DNA of 64,000 bases from UBA6109 sp964506465 (GCA_964506465.1 CAZDLM010000007.1:15861-79860), one strand, 5' to 3'; shown: positions 42,652 through 51,745, counted from the first letter of the stretch. Numbers and translations are program-made. The notes: generated from the sequence alone by a model not told the origin.

Positions 42652-43536
42652 TCATCCTTCCTTTTCATCTCCCTCCATGACGGGGATTCGGGATTCGCAG
42701 GGAACTCCCGTTTGACAGAGCCCGCATGCATAACCGTCGAAGCCGTAATGCCGGCTGATGTATCGCTGACAGGTTTCGTGTACGTGTTTCATACAGGCAA
42801 TCTTATCGTGCCCCTTCTCCGAGAGGGCGCCCACGGGGCACCGCTGAACGCATTTCCGGCACGTTCCCCGGCTGAACCACAGGCAGTATTCCCGATGACT
42901 CTGGTAGGGCCGCGCCGTTGGCGAGACTTGGATTTCCGCCACGACCGATCCGACACGCATGGCCTTGCCCTTTGGGGTGATCAGTCCGTCGCAGAGTCCG
43001 AAGGTCCCCAACCCCGCCACAAAGGCTGCGTGGCGTTCTGACCACATGGAGGCAAAGACAAACTTGTCTGAAGACATGCGCGACCACTGTGGATCAAGCA
43101 CGGGCGCTGTCGCCCTGATATCCGCCTTCGCAAGTTCCGAAACGACGTGCCTGCGGAGCTTCTCGTTGACCACTTCCCCGTAGAACCGCGACCGCGCCCA
43201 TCTCTCCGGCGGATAGGTCTTTTCCTTCCTCGAGTCCATTTTTGTCTGCTTCATCTGGGGGAGAACCCAACTGATCACCGTCAGATGGTGCGGCGGCACG
43301 CAACTGCCGGGGAATGCCTTTTCGAATGCCTCTTCGGGGGTCCAGTGGAAAGGTCCGACATGTTCTTTGAAGGATTCCCAGCAGGCATCGTCGCCTCGGG
43401 AAAATCCCACAAGCGGCTCATCCCAGGCCTTTTCGCGGGATGCGCTTGCAAGGGTGTTCTCGGATGATGTTTTCACCCAGTCCCGGATGATTTTGGTGAT
43501 CCATGTTGACGGGTTCTTTGCCTTATCGATTGCCAT
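42652..43536 (-). CDS. QueG-like 4Fe-4S protein
   Basis: A 294-residue protein. The ferredoxin-like section has 'CRKCVQRCPVGALSEKGHDK' and 'YACGLCQTGVPCESRIP', enough Cys for two [4Fe-4S] clusters, as in epoxyqueuosine reductase and reductive-dehalogenase relatives. The upstream part contains 'AAFVAGLGTFGLCDGLITPK', the counterpart of the QueG 'aG.GwiGkn..li....G' strand. It lacks a HEAT-repeat C-terminus, so it is not housekeeping QueG. The RBS is GGAGGAGCACAG. Probably a cytoplasmic reductase of unknown substrate. Confidence 0.75.
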   Translation of the reverse strand: MAIDKAKNPSTWITKIIRDWVKTSSENTLASASREKAWDEPLVGFSRGDDACWESFKEHVGPFHWTPEEAFEKAFPGSCVPPHHLTVISWVLPQMKQTKMDSRKEKTYPPERWARSRFYGEVVNEKLRRHVVSELAKADIRATAPVLDPQWSRMSSDKFVFASMWSERHAAFVAGLGTFGLCDGLITPKGKAMRVGSVVAEIQVSPTARPYQSHREYCLWFSRGTCRKCVQRCPVGALSEKGHDKIACMKHVHETCQRYISRHYGFDGYACGLCQTGVPCESRIPVMEGDEKEG

Positions 43537-43915
43537 TCTGTGCTCCTCCCGCTCCGCCGTTTCTGTTGATAATAATCTCCCCTTCTTTCATGATGAGCGA
43601 TGTTTCCGCCCTATTGCACGCCGTGATCGACTGCGAGGTCGCCTCTCCTGGCGGGCCGACCCGTACCATCGATGATATTCGCATTCCTGATGAGGATGGA
43701 TGAAATATTGCCCATGTTTTACTGGTTCCTCCCTGCTGAAAATGCACTTGATGACGCCGGGTTGGATACTACCATAAATTATTTTTACCGTCCTCTCAAT
43801 CTCAATCCTTCCGGTGCATTGCGCCGGGTGCGCCAAAATAAGCGGGGGGTTAACCATCATTCGGCTATCCCCCCGCCTGTTTCCCATCCTATCCCGAACG
43901 CCGTCGAGATCCGGC
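43537..43915. other. Intergenic region with a tRNA-end-like junction
   Basis: About 380 bp without a credible gene. It contains the hairpin at 43842-43876 preceded by GCCGGGTGCGCCA, reminiscent of the junctions at 34876 and 36319. Otherwise nothing is seen. Confidence 0.45.
43842..43882 (+). terminator. Hairpin following a 'gcgcca' junction
   Basis: GCGGGGGG (43842-43849) pairs with CCCCCCGC (43869-43876) and is followed by CTGTTT. It sits directly after TGCGCCAAAATAA, the same order (gcgcca, A-rich, G-run hairpin) as at 34876 and 36319, although the sequence itself differs. Confidence 0.5.
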
Positions 43916-44473
43916 TCAACGGCACGTTCTAGCGAACAATTCCACGATTGCCTTCCTGCCGTTTTCCTCCAGGAAGCGTGTCCCCGTTCCGGTAAAGTGA
44001 CTCTTGCTGATAACAGGGTCATCGCCCCTGTCCCGTTTCACCCATAACGTCCTATCCCACGTAAACCATGCATCAAGTTTCTGATCAAATACATGCAGAG
44101 GTTTGTTGCAGAGCTTGCTGAATTCCGCACCCCAACCAGTGCCGCCCTTTACCGTCTTGTCTTCCAGTATCTCTCCGACGACAAAGATTTCCTGTCCGTT
44201 ATTGATCTGGTACCAGATGGTCTGCAGAATCTTGCGGAATGTCGTGTTGTCCGTATAGCGGCGGTTCATCAGCTTGGAAATGTATTCGAGTGAAACATCG
44301 CCGTTTTTCAGCTCCTCATGATTCAAGACCCGCAGGCCTCTGTTTCGAACGATGGTGTGTCCGTCAAAGGTGAAGTTGACCTCTTCGATCCCGTATTTTT
44401 CCGCATTGGCCCCAAATTCGGCTTCCGCCCCCTGGGCGCCGCCGCTGAACAGTATGAAATCTTCCTTCTTCAT
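43916..44473 (-). CDS. SLOG/cpYpsA-like Rossmann protein
   Basis: A 185-residue protein. 'FILFSGGAQGAEAEFGANAE' is a G-G-x-x-G-A-(D/E) loop, and 'KGGTGWGAEFSKLCNKPLHV' with 'FDQKLDAWFTW' is a second conserved block. From memory this layout belongs to the SLOG nucleotide-sensing superfamily (cpYpsA/DprA-like fold). Members bind nucleotide-derived signals, some in anti-phage systems. Start 44473 is preferred (AAGGAAAG upstream); 44497 would add eight residues. An SPFH membrane-scaffold gene lies directly upstream, 35 bp away on the same strand. Confidence 0.65.
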   Translation of the reverse strand: MKKEDFILFSGGAQGAEAEFGANAEKYGIEEVNFTFDGHTIVRNRGLRVLNHEELKNGDVSLEYISKLMNRRYTDNTTFRKILQTIWYQINNGQEIFVVGEILEDKTVKGGTGWGAEFSKLCNKPLHVFDQKLDAWFTWDRTLWVKRDRGDDPVISKSHFTGTGTRFLEENGRKAIVELFARTCR

Positions 44474-44508
44474 CAATCTTTCCTTTCCTTCGATCATTTC
44501 TTCGTTTC

Positions 44509-45375
44509 TTATGGTTTAACCGCTTTCGGCGTATCGCCAAGGCCAATCAGCGGGACGGCGCCGGACCCCGTCACCTGGGGCAGAATACCATTCCACTTTT
44601 CAATGGCCTTCATATTGGCTTCGATTCTCCGCAACTCAATCAGGTCTGGCGAAATGTTTGCCCTCTGCAGCCGGAGAGACTCCGCCTCAGCCCGCGCCGC
44701 CGTGATCTTCTGTTCCGCCTCGATCTTGATCCTGTCGAGGTCCCGTTTCGCCTTTAACGCCAATTGCTCCGCCGTCTGTTTGGCTTCGATCGCCTCGGTA
44801 AAGACCTTCGAGAAGCTGAAGATCACGATGGAAAAAGCGTCAACGGCAATGTTGTTTACCAGCAGCCTTTCCGCCAGCGCCAACCGCATCGCCTCGCTGA
44901 CGGCCGGCCTCTTCGTGATAAGCTCTTCCGCCGTGTATTTGGCGGTTACGGCCTTGACGACCTCCAAAATGGCGGGGTCGATGATGCGTTCCTTGAATTG
45001 GACGCCGATGGTCTGGTAGACGACATTGGCCTTATCCGGAACGACATGATAATTCAATGCCACCCGGGAACTGACATCCTGCAGGTCCGCCGAAGCTGCC
45101 GCCGCATCCGTCTCGGCCTTCTGAACCTTCACATCCATCAGCGCAACTTCCTGCATCACCGGTATCCGAAAATGCAGGCCTTCCCCCAGGACCTGTTTCT
45201 GCACGGCGCCGAAATTGAGGACAATACCCCTTTGTCCCGCGCCGACCTGCACCCATGGCCGCATGAAAACCAGGATGAAGATGATGACACCCACAATCAC
45301 CATCAGCTTTGTAGGGCCTTTTCTTATCATATCCTGGACGGCCTCTTTTGCCTTAGCAGCATCACTCTCATACAT
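44509..45375 (-). CDS. SPFH-domain (prohibitin-like) membrane protein
   Basis: A 288-residue protein. A short cytoplasmic N-terminus and one membrane segment ('LMVIVGVIIFILVFMRPWVQ') are followed by the SPFH domain ('GAGQRGIVLNFGAVQKQVLG', 'EGLHFRIPVMQEVALMDVKV') and a coiled coil rich in Ala, Glu and Lys ('KQTAEQLALKAKRDLDRIKI'). Prohibitin relatives form large ring or cage scaffolds that often surround the FtsH protease. The RBS is AGAAGGAGAC. It likely shares a transcript with the SLOG-like gene downstream. Confidence 0.87.
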   Translation of the reverse strand: MYESDAAKAKEAVQDMIRKGPTKLMVIVGVIIFILVFMRPWVQVGAGQRGIVLNFGAVQKQVLGEGLHFRIPVMQEVALMDVKVQKAETDAAAASADLQDVSSRVALNYHVVPDKANVVYQTIGVQFKERIIDPAILEVVKAVTAKYTAEELITKRPAVSEAMRLALAERLLVNNIAVDAFSIVIFSFSKVFTEAIEAKQTAEQLALKAKRDLDRIKIEAEQKITAARAEAESLRLQRANISPDLIELRRIEANMKAIEKWNGILPQVTGSGAVPLIGLGDTPKAVKP

Positions 45376-45724
45376 TCTTGTCTGTCTCCTTCTTCCCGTA
45401 TACGGGCGATTCTTCGGTTCAGTTCATCCGGCCGTTCATGCCCTGAAAACGCTGAAGCGTTTATCGCGGGCCGATTCTTCACACTTCGCAACAGCGGAAA
45501 ATTCACCGGCATTGTTATATCTCCATAGCATGATATCGAAGAAAACAACATGACGCATTCCGAATCGAATCCCTTCAAATTCCGGCACGGTTGAAGATTT
45601 TGCGGAAACCTGATGCCAAAGGTGTTATGAAGTATCGAGTTGCCGGAAGGCGTGGCGGGAAGATGAGGCAAGCCGGCAGGATGCAGCCTCACAAAAGCTT
45701 ATTGTACAGACAGCAGGAGTCCGT
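45376..45724. other. Intergenic region between divergent genes
   Basis: About 350 bp separating the divergent SPFH and SixA genes. It must hold both promoters, but I see no clear -35/-10 pair, dyad or repeat. Confidence 0.4.
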
Positions 45725-46177
45725 ATGGCGTTATATCTGGTGCGGCATGGCGAGGCCGTCCTGAAAGAGATGAACTCCGATCGTCCTTTGTCGAACCGGG
45801 GTCTGAAGGAAGTAAGGCACGTGGCGGAACGGGCCGCAAAGAAGGATCTGATCATCACCAAGATCTTTCACAGCGGCAAGATGCGCGCAATGCAGACTGC
45901 CTCAATCCTCCAGGGCTACCTGAAACCGTCCTCCGGAATTGCCGAAACGGAGGGAATGAATCCGAAGGACGACATTTCCGGCATTCTGCCTTTGATTGAG
46001 AGCGAAGACAACATCATGCTCGTCGGCCATCTTCCATTTCTGGAGAAGCTGGCCTCCTATCTGGTTACCGGAAATCAGGACAGGCGGATCGTGGAGTTTC
46101 CTACTGCCGGGATCGTGTGTCTTGAAAAGGAGCAAGAGAAGGGTGCGTGGAAGATCCGTTGGAGGCTGACGCCGTGA
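45725..46177 (+). CDS. sixA: Phosphohistidine phosphatase SixA
   Basis: A 150-residue histidine-phosphatase. The catalytic motif is 'LYLVRHGEAVLKE' (RHG), with the second His in 'NIMLVGHLPFLEKLAS' and the supporting Arg in 'SGKMRAMQTA'. The short length and 'RPLSNRGLKEVRHVAERA' are typical of SixA, which removes phosphate from phosphohistidine on HPt or PTS (NPr) proteins. RBS is AGGAG, 5 bases from the ATG. 76 bp to the next gene. Confidence 0.87.
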   Translation: MALYLVRHGEAVLKEMNSDRPLSNRGLKEVRHVAERAAKKDLIITKIFHSGKMRAMQTASILQGYLKPSSGIAETEGMNPKDDISGILPLIESEDNIMLVGHLPFLEKLASYLVTGNQDRRIVEFPTAGIVCLEKEQEKGAWKIRWRLTP

Positions 46178-46253
46178 GCATCAAGCACGAGGCAAATGCC
46201 CTGCGGAAAGGCGAGGCGATCCGCATCTGCGCCCGGCCGAAAGGAGGAAAGAG

Positions 46254-47486
46254 ATGAAGATCACGGCCTTTGACCTGTACCACGTGTCGGTGCCCCTGCG
46301 GGAGACCTTCTGGCCGACCTGGATCCCCGGTTATCCGCAGACGCACAACCGGTTCACCCTCATCCGGATTGTCACGGACGAGGGGATCGAGGGCTTCTCC
46401 GCCGGTTCCGCCATGGGAAAGGAACGGGAGGGGCTGGGAGACCTCATCGGCGGCTATCTGCTGGGCGCCGATCCGACGGACATCACCGGCATCCAGGCCC
46501 TCTTGAAGCAGGCGGGGATTCTGGGGTGGCGCAACTTCTGGATCGAACCTGCCTGCTGGGACATCCTCGGCAAGAAGGCGGGGAAGCCGGTGTATGAACT
46601 CCTCGGGGGCAGGGCCCGTCCGGTGGAGGTCTACTGCTCCACCGGAGAAATGCACTCCCCGGAAAAGCGCGTGGAAGAGCTCCTCGCGCAGCGGGCAAAG
46701 GGGTTCAAGACGGCCAAGCTCCGGGTAAAGAACCTGGAGCTCCGGGAGGACATCCGGCACATCGAGGCGATCCGCAAGGGCGTCGGCGATTCCCTGCGCC
46801 TCGGCGTGGATGCGAACCAGGGCTGGCTCGTCACGATCGTCGACAAGATACCCGCCTGGAACCTCGAACGGGCATCGGAATTCGCCAGGGCCTGCCGGGA
46901 CAATACCATGGCATGGCTCGAGGAACCCCTCGACTCGCGGGACTACGACGGCAACGCCGCCCTGAAACGGCTGGGATATGTTCCCCTTTCCGGCGCTGAA
47001 CTGAACTACGGATGGGACGAGATCAAGATCATGCTGGAGAAAGACTGCTTCGACATCTACCAACCGGACGCCACCTTCGCGGGCGGCATCGCCCAGGTGC
47101 GACAGGTCCTCGACGCCTGCCGGAAGCGGGGCCGCGCCTTTTCGCCCCATACCTGGACCAACGGCATCGGGTTCTACGTCAACTGGAACATGGTCCTCGC
47201 CGATCCGGGCAACAGCCTGCCCCTGGAGTATCCCCTTGAAGAACCTTCGTGGATCCCCGAATTCCGCGAGGGGATCATCGCGCCCATTCTTCCGGATAAG
47301 GATGCCATGCTCCAGCCCTTCGTTGCGCCCGGCCTCGGGTTCGCCGTCGACGAACGCCTGCTCCGGAAATATGGAACCCGTTTCTACCGCGCGACCGAGA
47401 CCCGGCTGAAGTTCAAGGTGATCCGCGAGAAGGGCCTGAAGGAGGCCCTCGCCCTGAAGAAACGCAAGGAAACCGCGCAGGCCTGA
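46254..47486 (+). CDS. Mandelate racemase/muconate lactonizing enzyme family protein
   Basis: A 410-residue enolase-superfamily enzyme. An N-terminal capping domain is followed by a barrel with 'KTAKLRVKN' (base at the end of the second strand), metal ligands in 'LGVDANQGW', 'MAWLEEPLD' and 'PLSGAELNYG', and 'FSPHTWTNGIG' supplying a His. The HTW motif is common in sugar-acid dehydratases and mandelate-racemase relatives. The reaction is abstraction of a proton alpha to a carboxylate; the exact substrate is unknown. RBS GAAAGGAGGAAAG. Confidence 0.87.
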   Translation: MKITAFDLYHVSVPLRETFWPTWIPGYPQTHNRFTLIRIVTDEGIEGFSAGSAMGKEREGLGDLIGGYLLGADPTDITGIQALLKQAGILGWRNFWIEPACWDILGKKAGKPVYELLGGRARPVEVYCSTGEMHSPEKRVEELLAQRAKGFKTAKLRVKNLELREDIRHIEAIRKGVGDSLRLGVDANQGWLVTIVDKIPAWNLERASEFARACRDNTMAWLEEPLDSRDYDGNAALKRLGYVPLSGAELNYGWDEIKIMLEKDCFDIYQPDATFAGGIAQVRQVLDACRKRGRAFSPHTWTNGIGFYVNWNMVLADPGNSLPLEYPLEEPSWIPEFREGIIAPILPDKDAMLQPFVAPGLGFAVDERLLRKYGTRFYRATETRLKFKVIREKGLKEALALKKRKETAQA

Positions 47487-47865
47487 CCCGGTGTAACTAG
47501 GATGTCTTCTCTCTGCCCCTCATCCCCTCCGCCGCCGCTCATCAAGCGGCAACGCGGCTCGCTGACCGCTTCACCGCTGCATCTTTCCAGTCGGGTTCCT
47601 TTCACCCTTGTCTCCAATTCCTTTCTGATAGTCTGGGGCGCCCCTCAGCAGTCAAGGTCTATATCGACGCCCCGGTGCATGTAAGAAATTTCGAAGTCAG
47701 AAATGAGAGTTTGTATGATTGTCACGACCTCTGCACGGCAGTACACTATTTCAGAAGCGCCGGATGCGGCGTATCAAGCGCCCCCAAAAGCGTGAACGAA
47801 AAAGAGGGCGATTGTTTCATCGCGCCCCTGAAGAAACGGTGCCGGCGACGGCAAGCGGAGGCAGT
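47487..47865. other. Intergenic region
   Basis: About 380 bp. The frames here are short, lack RBS and have no recognisable protein. No repeat or hairpin stands out. Confidence 0.45.
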
Positions 47866-48003
47866 ATGAAAAGAGTGATTCTCTTTCTGGCAGTGCTATG
47901 TCTTTTCTTGATCGCCTGCGGACAGACGTTCAGGGAATCAGGTTCCTACAAACAGGACCCCGATTTCTACAACAGGATCTTCCCGCTGGGCACCGACCCG
48001 TAA
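47866..48003 (+). CDS. Small lipoprotein (45 residues)
   Basis: The ATG at 47866 has CGGAGGCAG just upstream. The product begins MKRVILFLAVLCLFLIACGQ: positive N-region, hydrophobic core and lipobox 'LIAC'. Mature Cys 18 is followed by only 27 residues ending 'NRIFPLGTDP'. An in-frame upstream extension to 47719 lacks a signal and is unlikely. Family unknown; small lipoproteins of this size are often accessory envelope proteins. Confidence 0.65.
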   Translation: MKRVILFLAVLCLFLIACGQTFRESGSYKQDPDFYNRIFPLGTDP

Positions 48004-48125
48004 TCTGCTCCAGAGCAGGTGATTTGCTGTCAGGCAACGCTTCAGGAAAGAAAAGTCGTCATGGCAACGGAAGTCCATTTGCGCGCGAAGGTCCCGGCTG
48101 AAATCGACTGAATAGAGGGGAATCG

Positions 48126-48566
48126 TCAGCGGCATTCCTCCGGGCGGATCAGGAGCACAGGCACGCGGGCGTCGTGCAGAACGTGAAGAGCCACGCTGCC
48201 GAGCATCATCTTCTTCATGCCGGTGTAGCCGTGAGTGGCGATGAGAATGAGATGAACGCCGTTCTGCTCGGCGTAAGATACAATGGATGAGGCGGGACGT
48301 CCTTCCAACAACTCCATTTTGGTCCGGATTCCCTCCGAGAGAAGCTGCCTTCTGATGTGATCCAGATAGATATGCGCTTTTTCGCGCTGCGCCCATCTCA
48401 AAGCGGAAGCATGGGCGCCGTCCGCAAAAGCCCTCCCATGAGTTTCAATCACGGTGACCAGAAGGACCTCTCCGACGAAATCTCCACTTGCCAGATGCCT
48501 CAACTCCGACAACGCGCACTCGGCCAGCGCGGAGCCGTCAAGAGGAACCAGGACCTTCTGATACAT
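48126..48566 (-). CDS. Universal stress protein (UspA family)
   Basis: A 146-residue single Usp domain. The N-terminus 'YQKVLVPLDGSALAECALSE' carries the conserved Asp. Near the end, 'LILIATHGYTGMKKMMLGSV' and 'HDARVPVLLIRPEE' form the G-x2-G...G-S nucleotide loop, so it probably binds ATP. This is one of several stress-type genes between 48 and 54 kb. Confidence 0.9.
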   Translation of the reverse strand: MYQKVLVPLDGSALAECALSELRHLASGDFVGEVLLVTVIETHGRAFADGAHASALRWAQREKAHIYLDHIRRQLLSEGIRTKMELLEGRPASSIVSYAEQNGVHLILIATHGYTGMKKMMLGSVALHVLHDARVPVLLIRPEECR

Positions 48567-49135
48567 GGCAAAAAAACCTCCGTCCCCGTGATGATTCCTT
48601 CCCTCTCAATCGATGTCCCTGTCAACCTGCGCCCTCAAGCGCGCCTTCGTTCAACCCTCGGTGAGATGCGTTCCCGCCGTCTTTCATTGTAGACAGGAGC
48701 TTCTTTTTTTTCAACACGACGCAAAGACAATACCACAAGAAGGCAGGCGCTCGCTCGGAGAGAGAATCGTCCGTCTCTCGTCTTGAGATCGCTCCTTTGC
48801 TTCTGCACTCCACGGACGGCTTAGCAGGTATTGCAAAAATCAAGGCGCCTATAGCATTTATAAATATCGATAATTCTTGATATATTTGGAATTTGCGGAT
48901 AGAAAGAAATCGTTAGGCCAACCCTCCCTTCTCCTACGGTCGGATGGGCTCGTTTTCTCCTCCTTTTTTACGAGCCCATCCCGCCGCTTTCTCCCCGTCC
49001 TCATTTCCGGCCCCCTCGAGCCGGTGTATTCCATTGACGTCATGTCTTTCTTTGTATACTTTGGAAAGAAGACGCATCGCGTTATCAGAGATCCCCTCTT
49101 GAGGCGCGTGGATATCGACCGATCGAGCGTGGACC
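48567..49135. other. Intergenic region with a perfect 12-bp inverted repeat
   Basis: About 570 bp without a convincing gene. It includes an AT-rich tract (about 48836-48910), a 12-bp perfect inverted repeat (48942-48981) and a possible promoter (TTGACG 49034-49039, TATACT 49055-49060, spacing 15) for the YihY-like gene. Confidence 0.5.
48942..48981. promoter_or_regulatory. 12-bp perfect inverted repeat
   Basis: GGATGGGCTCGT (48942-48953) and ACGAGCCCATCC (48970-48981) are separated by a 16-nt pyrimidine-only loop. It could be an RNA hairpin in a 5' region, or a terminator or binding site; there is no T-run after it on either strand. Confidence 0.5.
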
Positions 49136-50473
49136 ATGAAGACGATCTCGAAGATCATTCCGAAGATAGTGGTTTTCATCAAACGCGATGTCTGGCGCAT
49201 CCGGCGGACAGACCTTCCCCCGGGCAAATCCTTTTTCCTGACGCTTCTGCGGGTGCTGATTCTCTCCATCCGGGGATTCGATGAAGACAAGTGCCAGCTC
49301 CGGGCGTCGGCACTCACCTTCTACTCGCTGATCTCCATCGTGCCGGTCGCCGCCATGGCCTTCGGAGTCGCGAAAGGATTCGGTTTCGAGAAGATGCTGG
49401 AATCGCAGTTGCGCGCCAAACTGGCCGGGCACGAGGAGATCGTCGACAATGTCGTCCAGTTCTCCCACTCCCTCCTGGAAAGCACCAAGGGAGGATTGCT
49501 GGCGGGCATAGGCGTAATCGTTCTTTTCTGGGCCGTCATCAAGGTGCTCGGGCAGATCGAAGAGTCCCTGAACGACATCTGGGGGATCAAAGAGCAGCGC
49601 CCCCTGGGACGGAAATTCGGAGACTACCTGTCCCTGATGCTGATCTGCCCGGTCCTCATCATCCTCTCCAGCAGCGTAACCGTCTTCGTCACCACGCAAG
49701 TGACGCTGATCCTGGAAAAAATCACCGTCCTGGGGGTATTCAGTCCCATCGTCTTCTTTCTAATGAAGCTTCTGCCGTACAGCATCCTTTGGGGACTGTT
49801 CACGTTCCTGTACATCTTCATGCCGAATACGAAGGTTCACTTTACCTCGGCCCTGCTCGCCGGAATCATCACCGGCACCGTCTTTGAGATCGTGCAATGG
49901 GCGTACATCACCTTTCAGGTTGGAGCCGCGAAATACAATGCGATCTACGGCAGTTTCGCCGCGTTTCCGCTCTTCCTCGTCTGGCTCCAGTTGAGCTGGC
50001 TGATCGTCCTCTACGGCGCTGAGCTGTCCTTTGCCCACCAGAACGTGGACACCTATGAATTCGAGCCCGACGCCCTTCAGGCCAGTCGCCGTCTCAAGAC
50101 GCTGCTATCCCTTCAGATCGCGCAGCGCGTCATCCGGAACTTCGCGCGCGGCGAAGCCGCCCTGACCGCCGGGCAGGTTTCGCGCGAGCTTGAAATCCCG
50201 ATCCGTCTCGTCAACGAGATCCTTTTTGAGCTGACCCAAAGCAACATCCTCTCCGGCACGGACACGGGGAAGGACGGGGAGAGAGGATTCCAGCCGGCAC
50301 GCGACATCAACGCCCTGACCATTTCGCATGTCGTCGATGCCATGGAACTCCGGGGGAGCAACACGATGCCCTTCTCCCATACGCCGGAATTCGCCGCCCT
50401 GTCGGAGACAGTCGAGATCTTCCGGAGGACCATCGAGAAGATGCCCGCGAACAGACTGCTGAAGGACCTCTGA
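49136..50473 (+). CDS. YihY/BrkB-family inner membrane protein with C-terminal winged-helix-like domain
   Basis: A 445-residue protein. The N-terminal about 300 residues have six membrane segments and the family patterns 'CQLRASALTFYSLISIVPVA' and 'KYNAIYGSFAAFPLFLVWLQ', seen in proteins once misnamed ribonuclease BN. The C-terminal about 120 residues ('ALTAGQVSRELEIPIRLVNE', 'ILFELTQSNIL') look like an Rrf2-type winged helix, a common extension in this phylum. Function unknown; possibly membrane transport or envelope homeostasis. Confidence 0.85.
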   Translation: MKTISKIIPKIVVFIKRDVWRIRRTDLPPGKSFFLTLLRVLILSIRGFDEDKCQLRASALTFYSLISIVPVAAMAFGVAKGFGFEKMLESQLRAKLAGHEEIVDNVVQFSHSLLESTKGGLLAGIGVIVLFWAVIKVLGQIEESLNDIWGIKEQRPLGRKFGDYLSLMLICPVLIILSSSVTVFVTTQVTLILEKITVLGVFSPIVFFLMKLLPYSILWGLFTFLYIFMPNTKVHFTSALLAGIITGTVFEIVQWAYITFQVGAAKYNAIYGSFAAFPLFLVWLQLSWLIVLYGAELSFAHQNVDTYEFEPDALQASRRLKTLLSLQIAQRVIRNFARGEAALTAGQVSRELEIPIRLVNEILFELTQSNILSGTDTGKDGERGFQPARDINALTISHVVDAMELRGSNTMPFSHTPEFAALSETVEIFRRTIEKMPANRLLKDL

Positions 50474-50484
50474 ATTCAGAGGCT

Positions 50485-51069
50485 TCAACTTTCCTTCAAG
50501 AAGATCATCTTTCGCCAGAGGTGCTTCCCGGCGATGGCATGCAGGAGGACCGCCCCGCCATGACCCAGGAAGAACAGCGGGAGCAGTACTTCTCCCGCTT
50601 CGTGGATTTCCTTGATGAAGCGCACCGCACCCACCGCTCGGTGGCCCGGATCAATGGTAAGGAAAAGCAGGACTCCTGTGATCGCCAAGAAGGAAAACAG
50701 CAGCAGACCCGACATTTCCACGAGAGCGGCCAGACCTTGATGCGGCTTCCGGTCCGGTAATCGGAATTTCAGCAGGCCCGTTATGTCTTCCAAGACAAGC
50801 CCGAAACGTTCTCTGCTGTATGGAAGCCAGTTGCTGAAACGGGCGTGGGCGGGTCCCAGAATTCCATAAGCAAGCCGCAAGGCCACGAAAACCGTCACGC
50901 CGATTCCGATCCATCCGTGAACGATAAAGCCGGGGCTCGCCGCTCTCTTATAGTCTCCCGCATAGTCTCCGGTCATCAGGGCCAGCAATCCGAATACCAC
51001 CAATCCCAGGTGCAGAATCCGGATCAATGCGTCCAGGTCGTTTCTGCTGCTGATGTCATCAGATTTCAT
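50485..51069 (-). CDS. Cytochrome b561/b-domain membrane protein
   Basis: A 194-residue protein with four or five hydrophobic helices. Candidate heme His residues: 'IRILHLGLVVFGLLAL', 'GFIVHGWIGIGVTVFV', 'IKEIHEAGEVLLPLFFLGH' and 'AVLLHAIAGKHLW'. This fits the two-heme cytochrome b561/HydC-like group, membrane electron carriers. The start at 51069 has AAGGACAAGG upstream; a longer start at 51159 would add 30 non-membrane residues. Redox partner not visible nearby. Confidence 0.8.
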   Translation of the reverse strand: MKSDDISSRNDLDALIRILHLGLVVFGLLALMTGDYAGDYKRAASPGFIVHGWIGIGVTVFVALRLAYGILGPAHARFSNWLPYSRERFGLVLEDITGLLKFRLPDRKPHQGLAALVEMSGLLLFSFLAITGVLLFLTIDPGHRAVGAVRFIKEIHEAGEVLLPLFFLGHGGAVLLHAIAGKHLWRKMIFLKES

Positions 51070-51286
51070 GAGCGCCTTGTCCTTCCGAAAGTCGATATTG
51101 CCGGAAGCCGCACCCGGCGACCGGCGGGCAGTCTTTGACATCGTACGATGGAAAAACATTCGGGGTAATCAGGAGAAGTCTGATTTCTGATGTCGATATG
51201 TCTTGGATTGGATTTCTGTCACATGAAATCCAAATAGTGGCTTTCGGTAGCGATCGGCGGTAAAATGGTTTCAAGGAGATGAATCG

Positions 51287-51745
51287 ATGATGAAAGCCAA
51301 GGATATTATGACGCGGGACGTCATTACGGTCGGTGCAGACACGGAGATCATTCAGGCGGCGAAGCTGATGCTTGACAACCACCTCAGCGGCCTTCCCGTG
51401 GTTGACGACGAGGGGCGCGTGAAGGGAATCATCTGCCAGTCCGACCTGATCGCCCAGCAGAAGAAGATCCGGCTGCCTTCCTTCTTCGTGCTGCTCGATT
51501 CCATGATTCCGCTGTCTTCTCAAAAGAACATCGAGAAGGAAGTGAGGAAGATGGCAGCCTTCAAGGTGTCCGACGCGATGACGCCTGATCCCATAACGGT
51601 TGACCCGGAAACGAGCCTGGAGGACGTCGCCACCTTGATGGTGAAGCACAACATCCATACCCTGCCTGTTACCGAGCAAGGCAGGCTGGTCGGCATTATC
51701 GGCAAGGAGGATATTCTCCGCACCCTCACGCCGGTTCGTGGATAG
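51287..51745 (+). CDS. Two-CBS-domain protein
   Basis: A 152-residue protein made of a Bateman pair: 'MKAKDIMTRDVITVGADTEI' with 'MLDNHLSGLPVVDDEGRVKG', and 'VSDAMTPDPITVDPETSLED' with 'MVKHNIHTLPVTEQGRLVGI'. Such modules bind adenine nucleotides and sense energy state. No catalytic domain is attached. AAGGAG lies 8 bases before the ATG. Confidence 0.9.
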   Translation: MMKAKDIMTRDVITVGADTEIIQAAKLMLDNHLSGLPVVDDEGRVKGIICQSDLIAQQKKIRLPSFFVLLDSMIPLSSQKNIEKEVRKMAAFKVSDAMTPDPITVDPETSLEDVATLMVKHNIHTLPVTEQGRLVGIIGKEDILRTLTPVRG

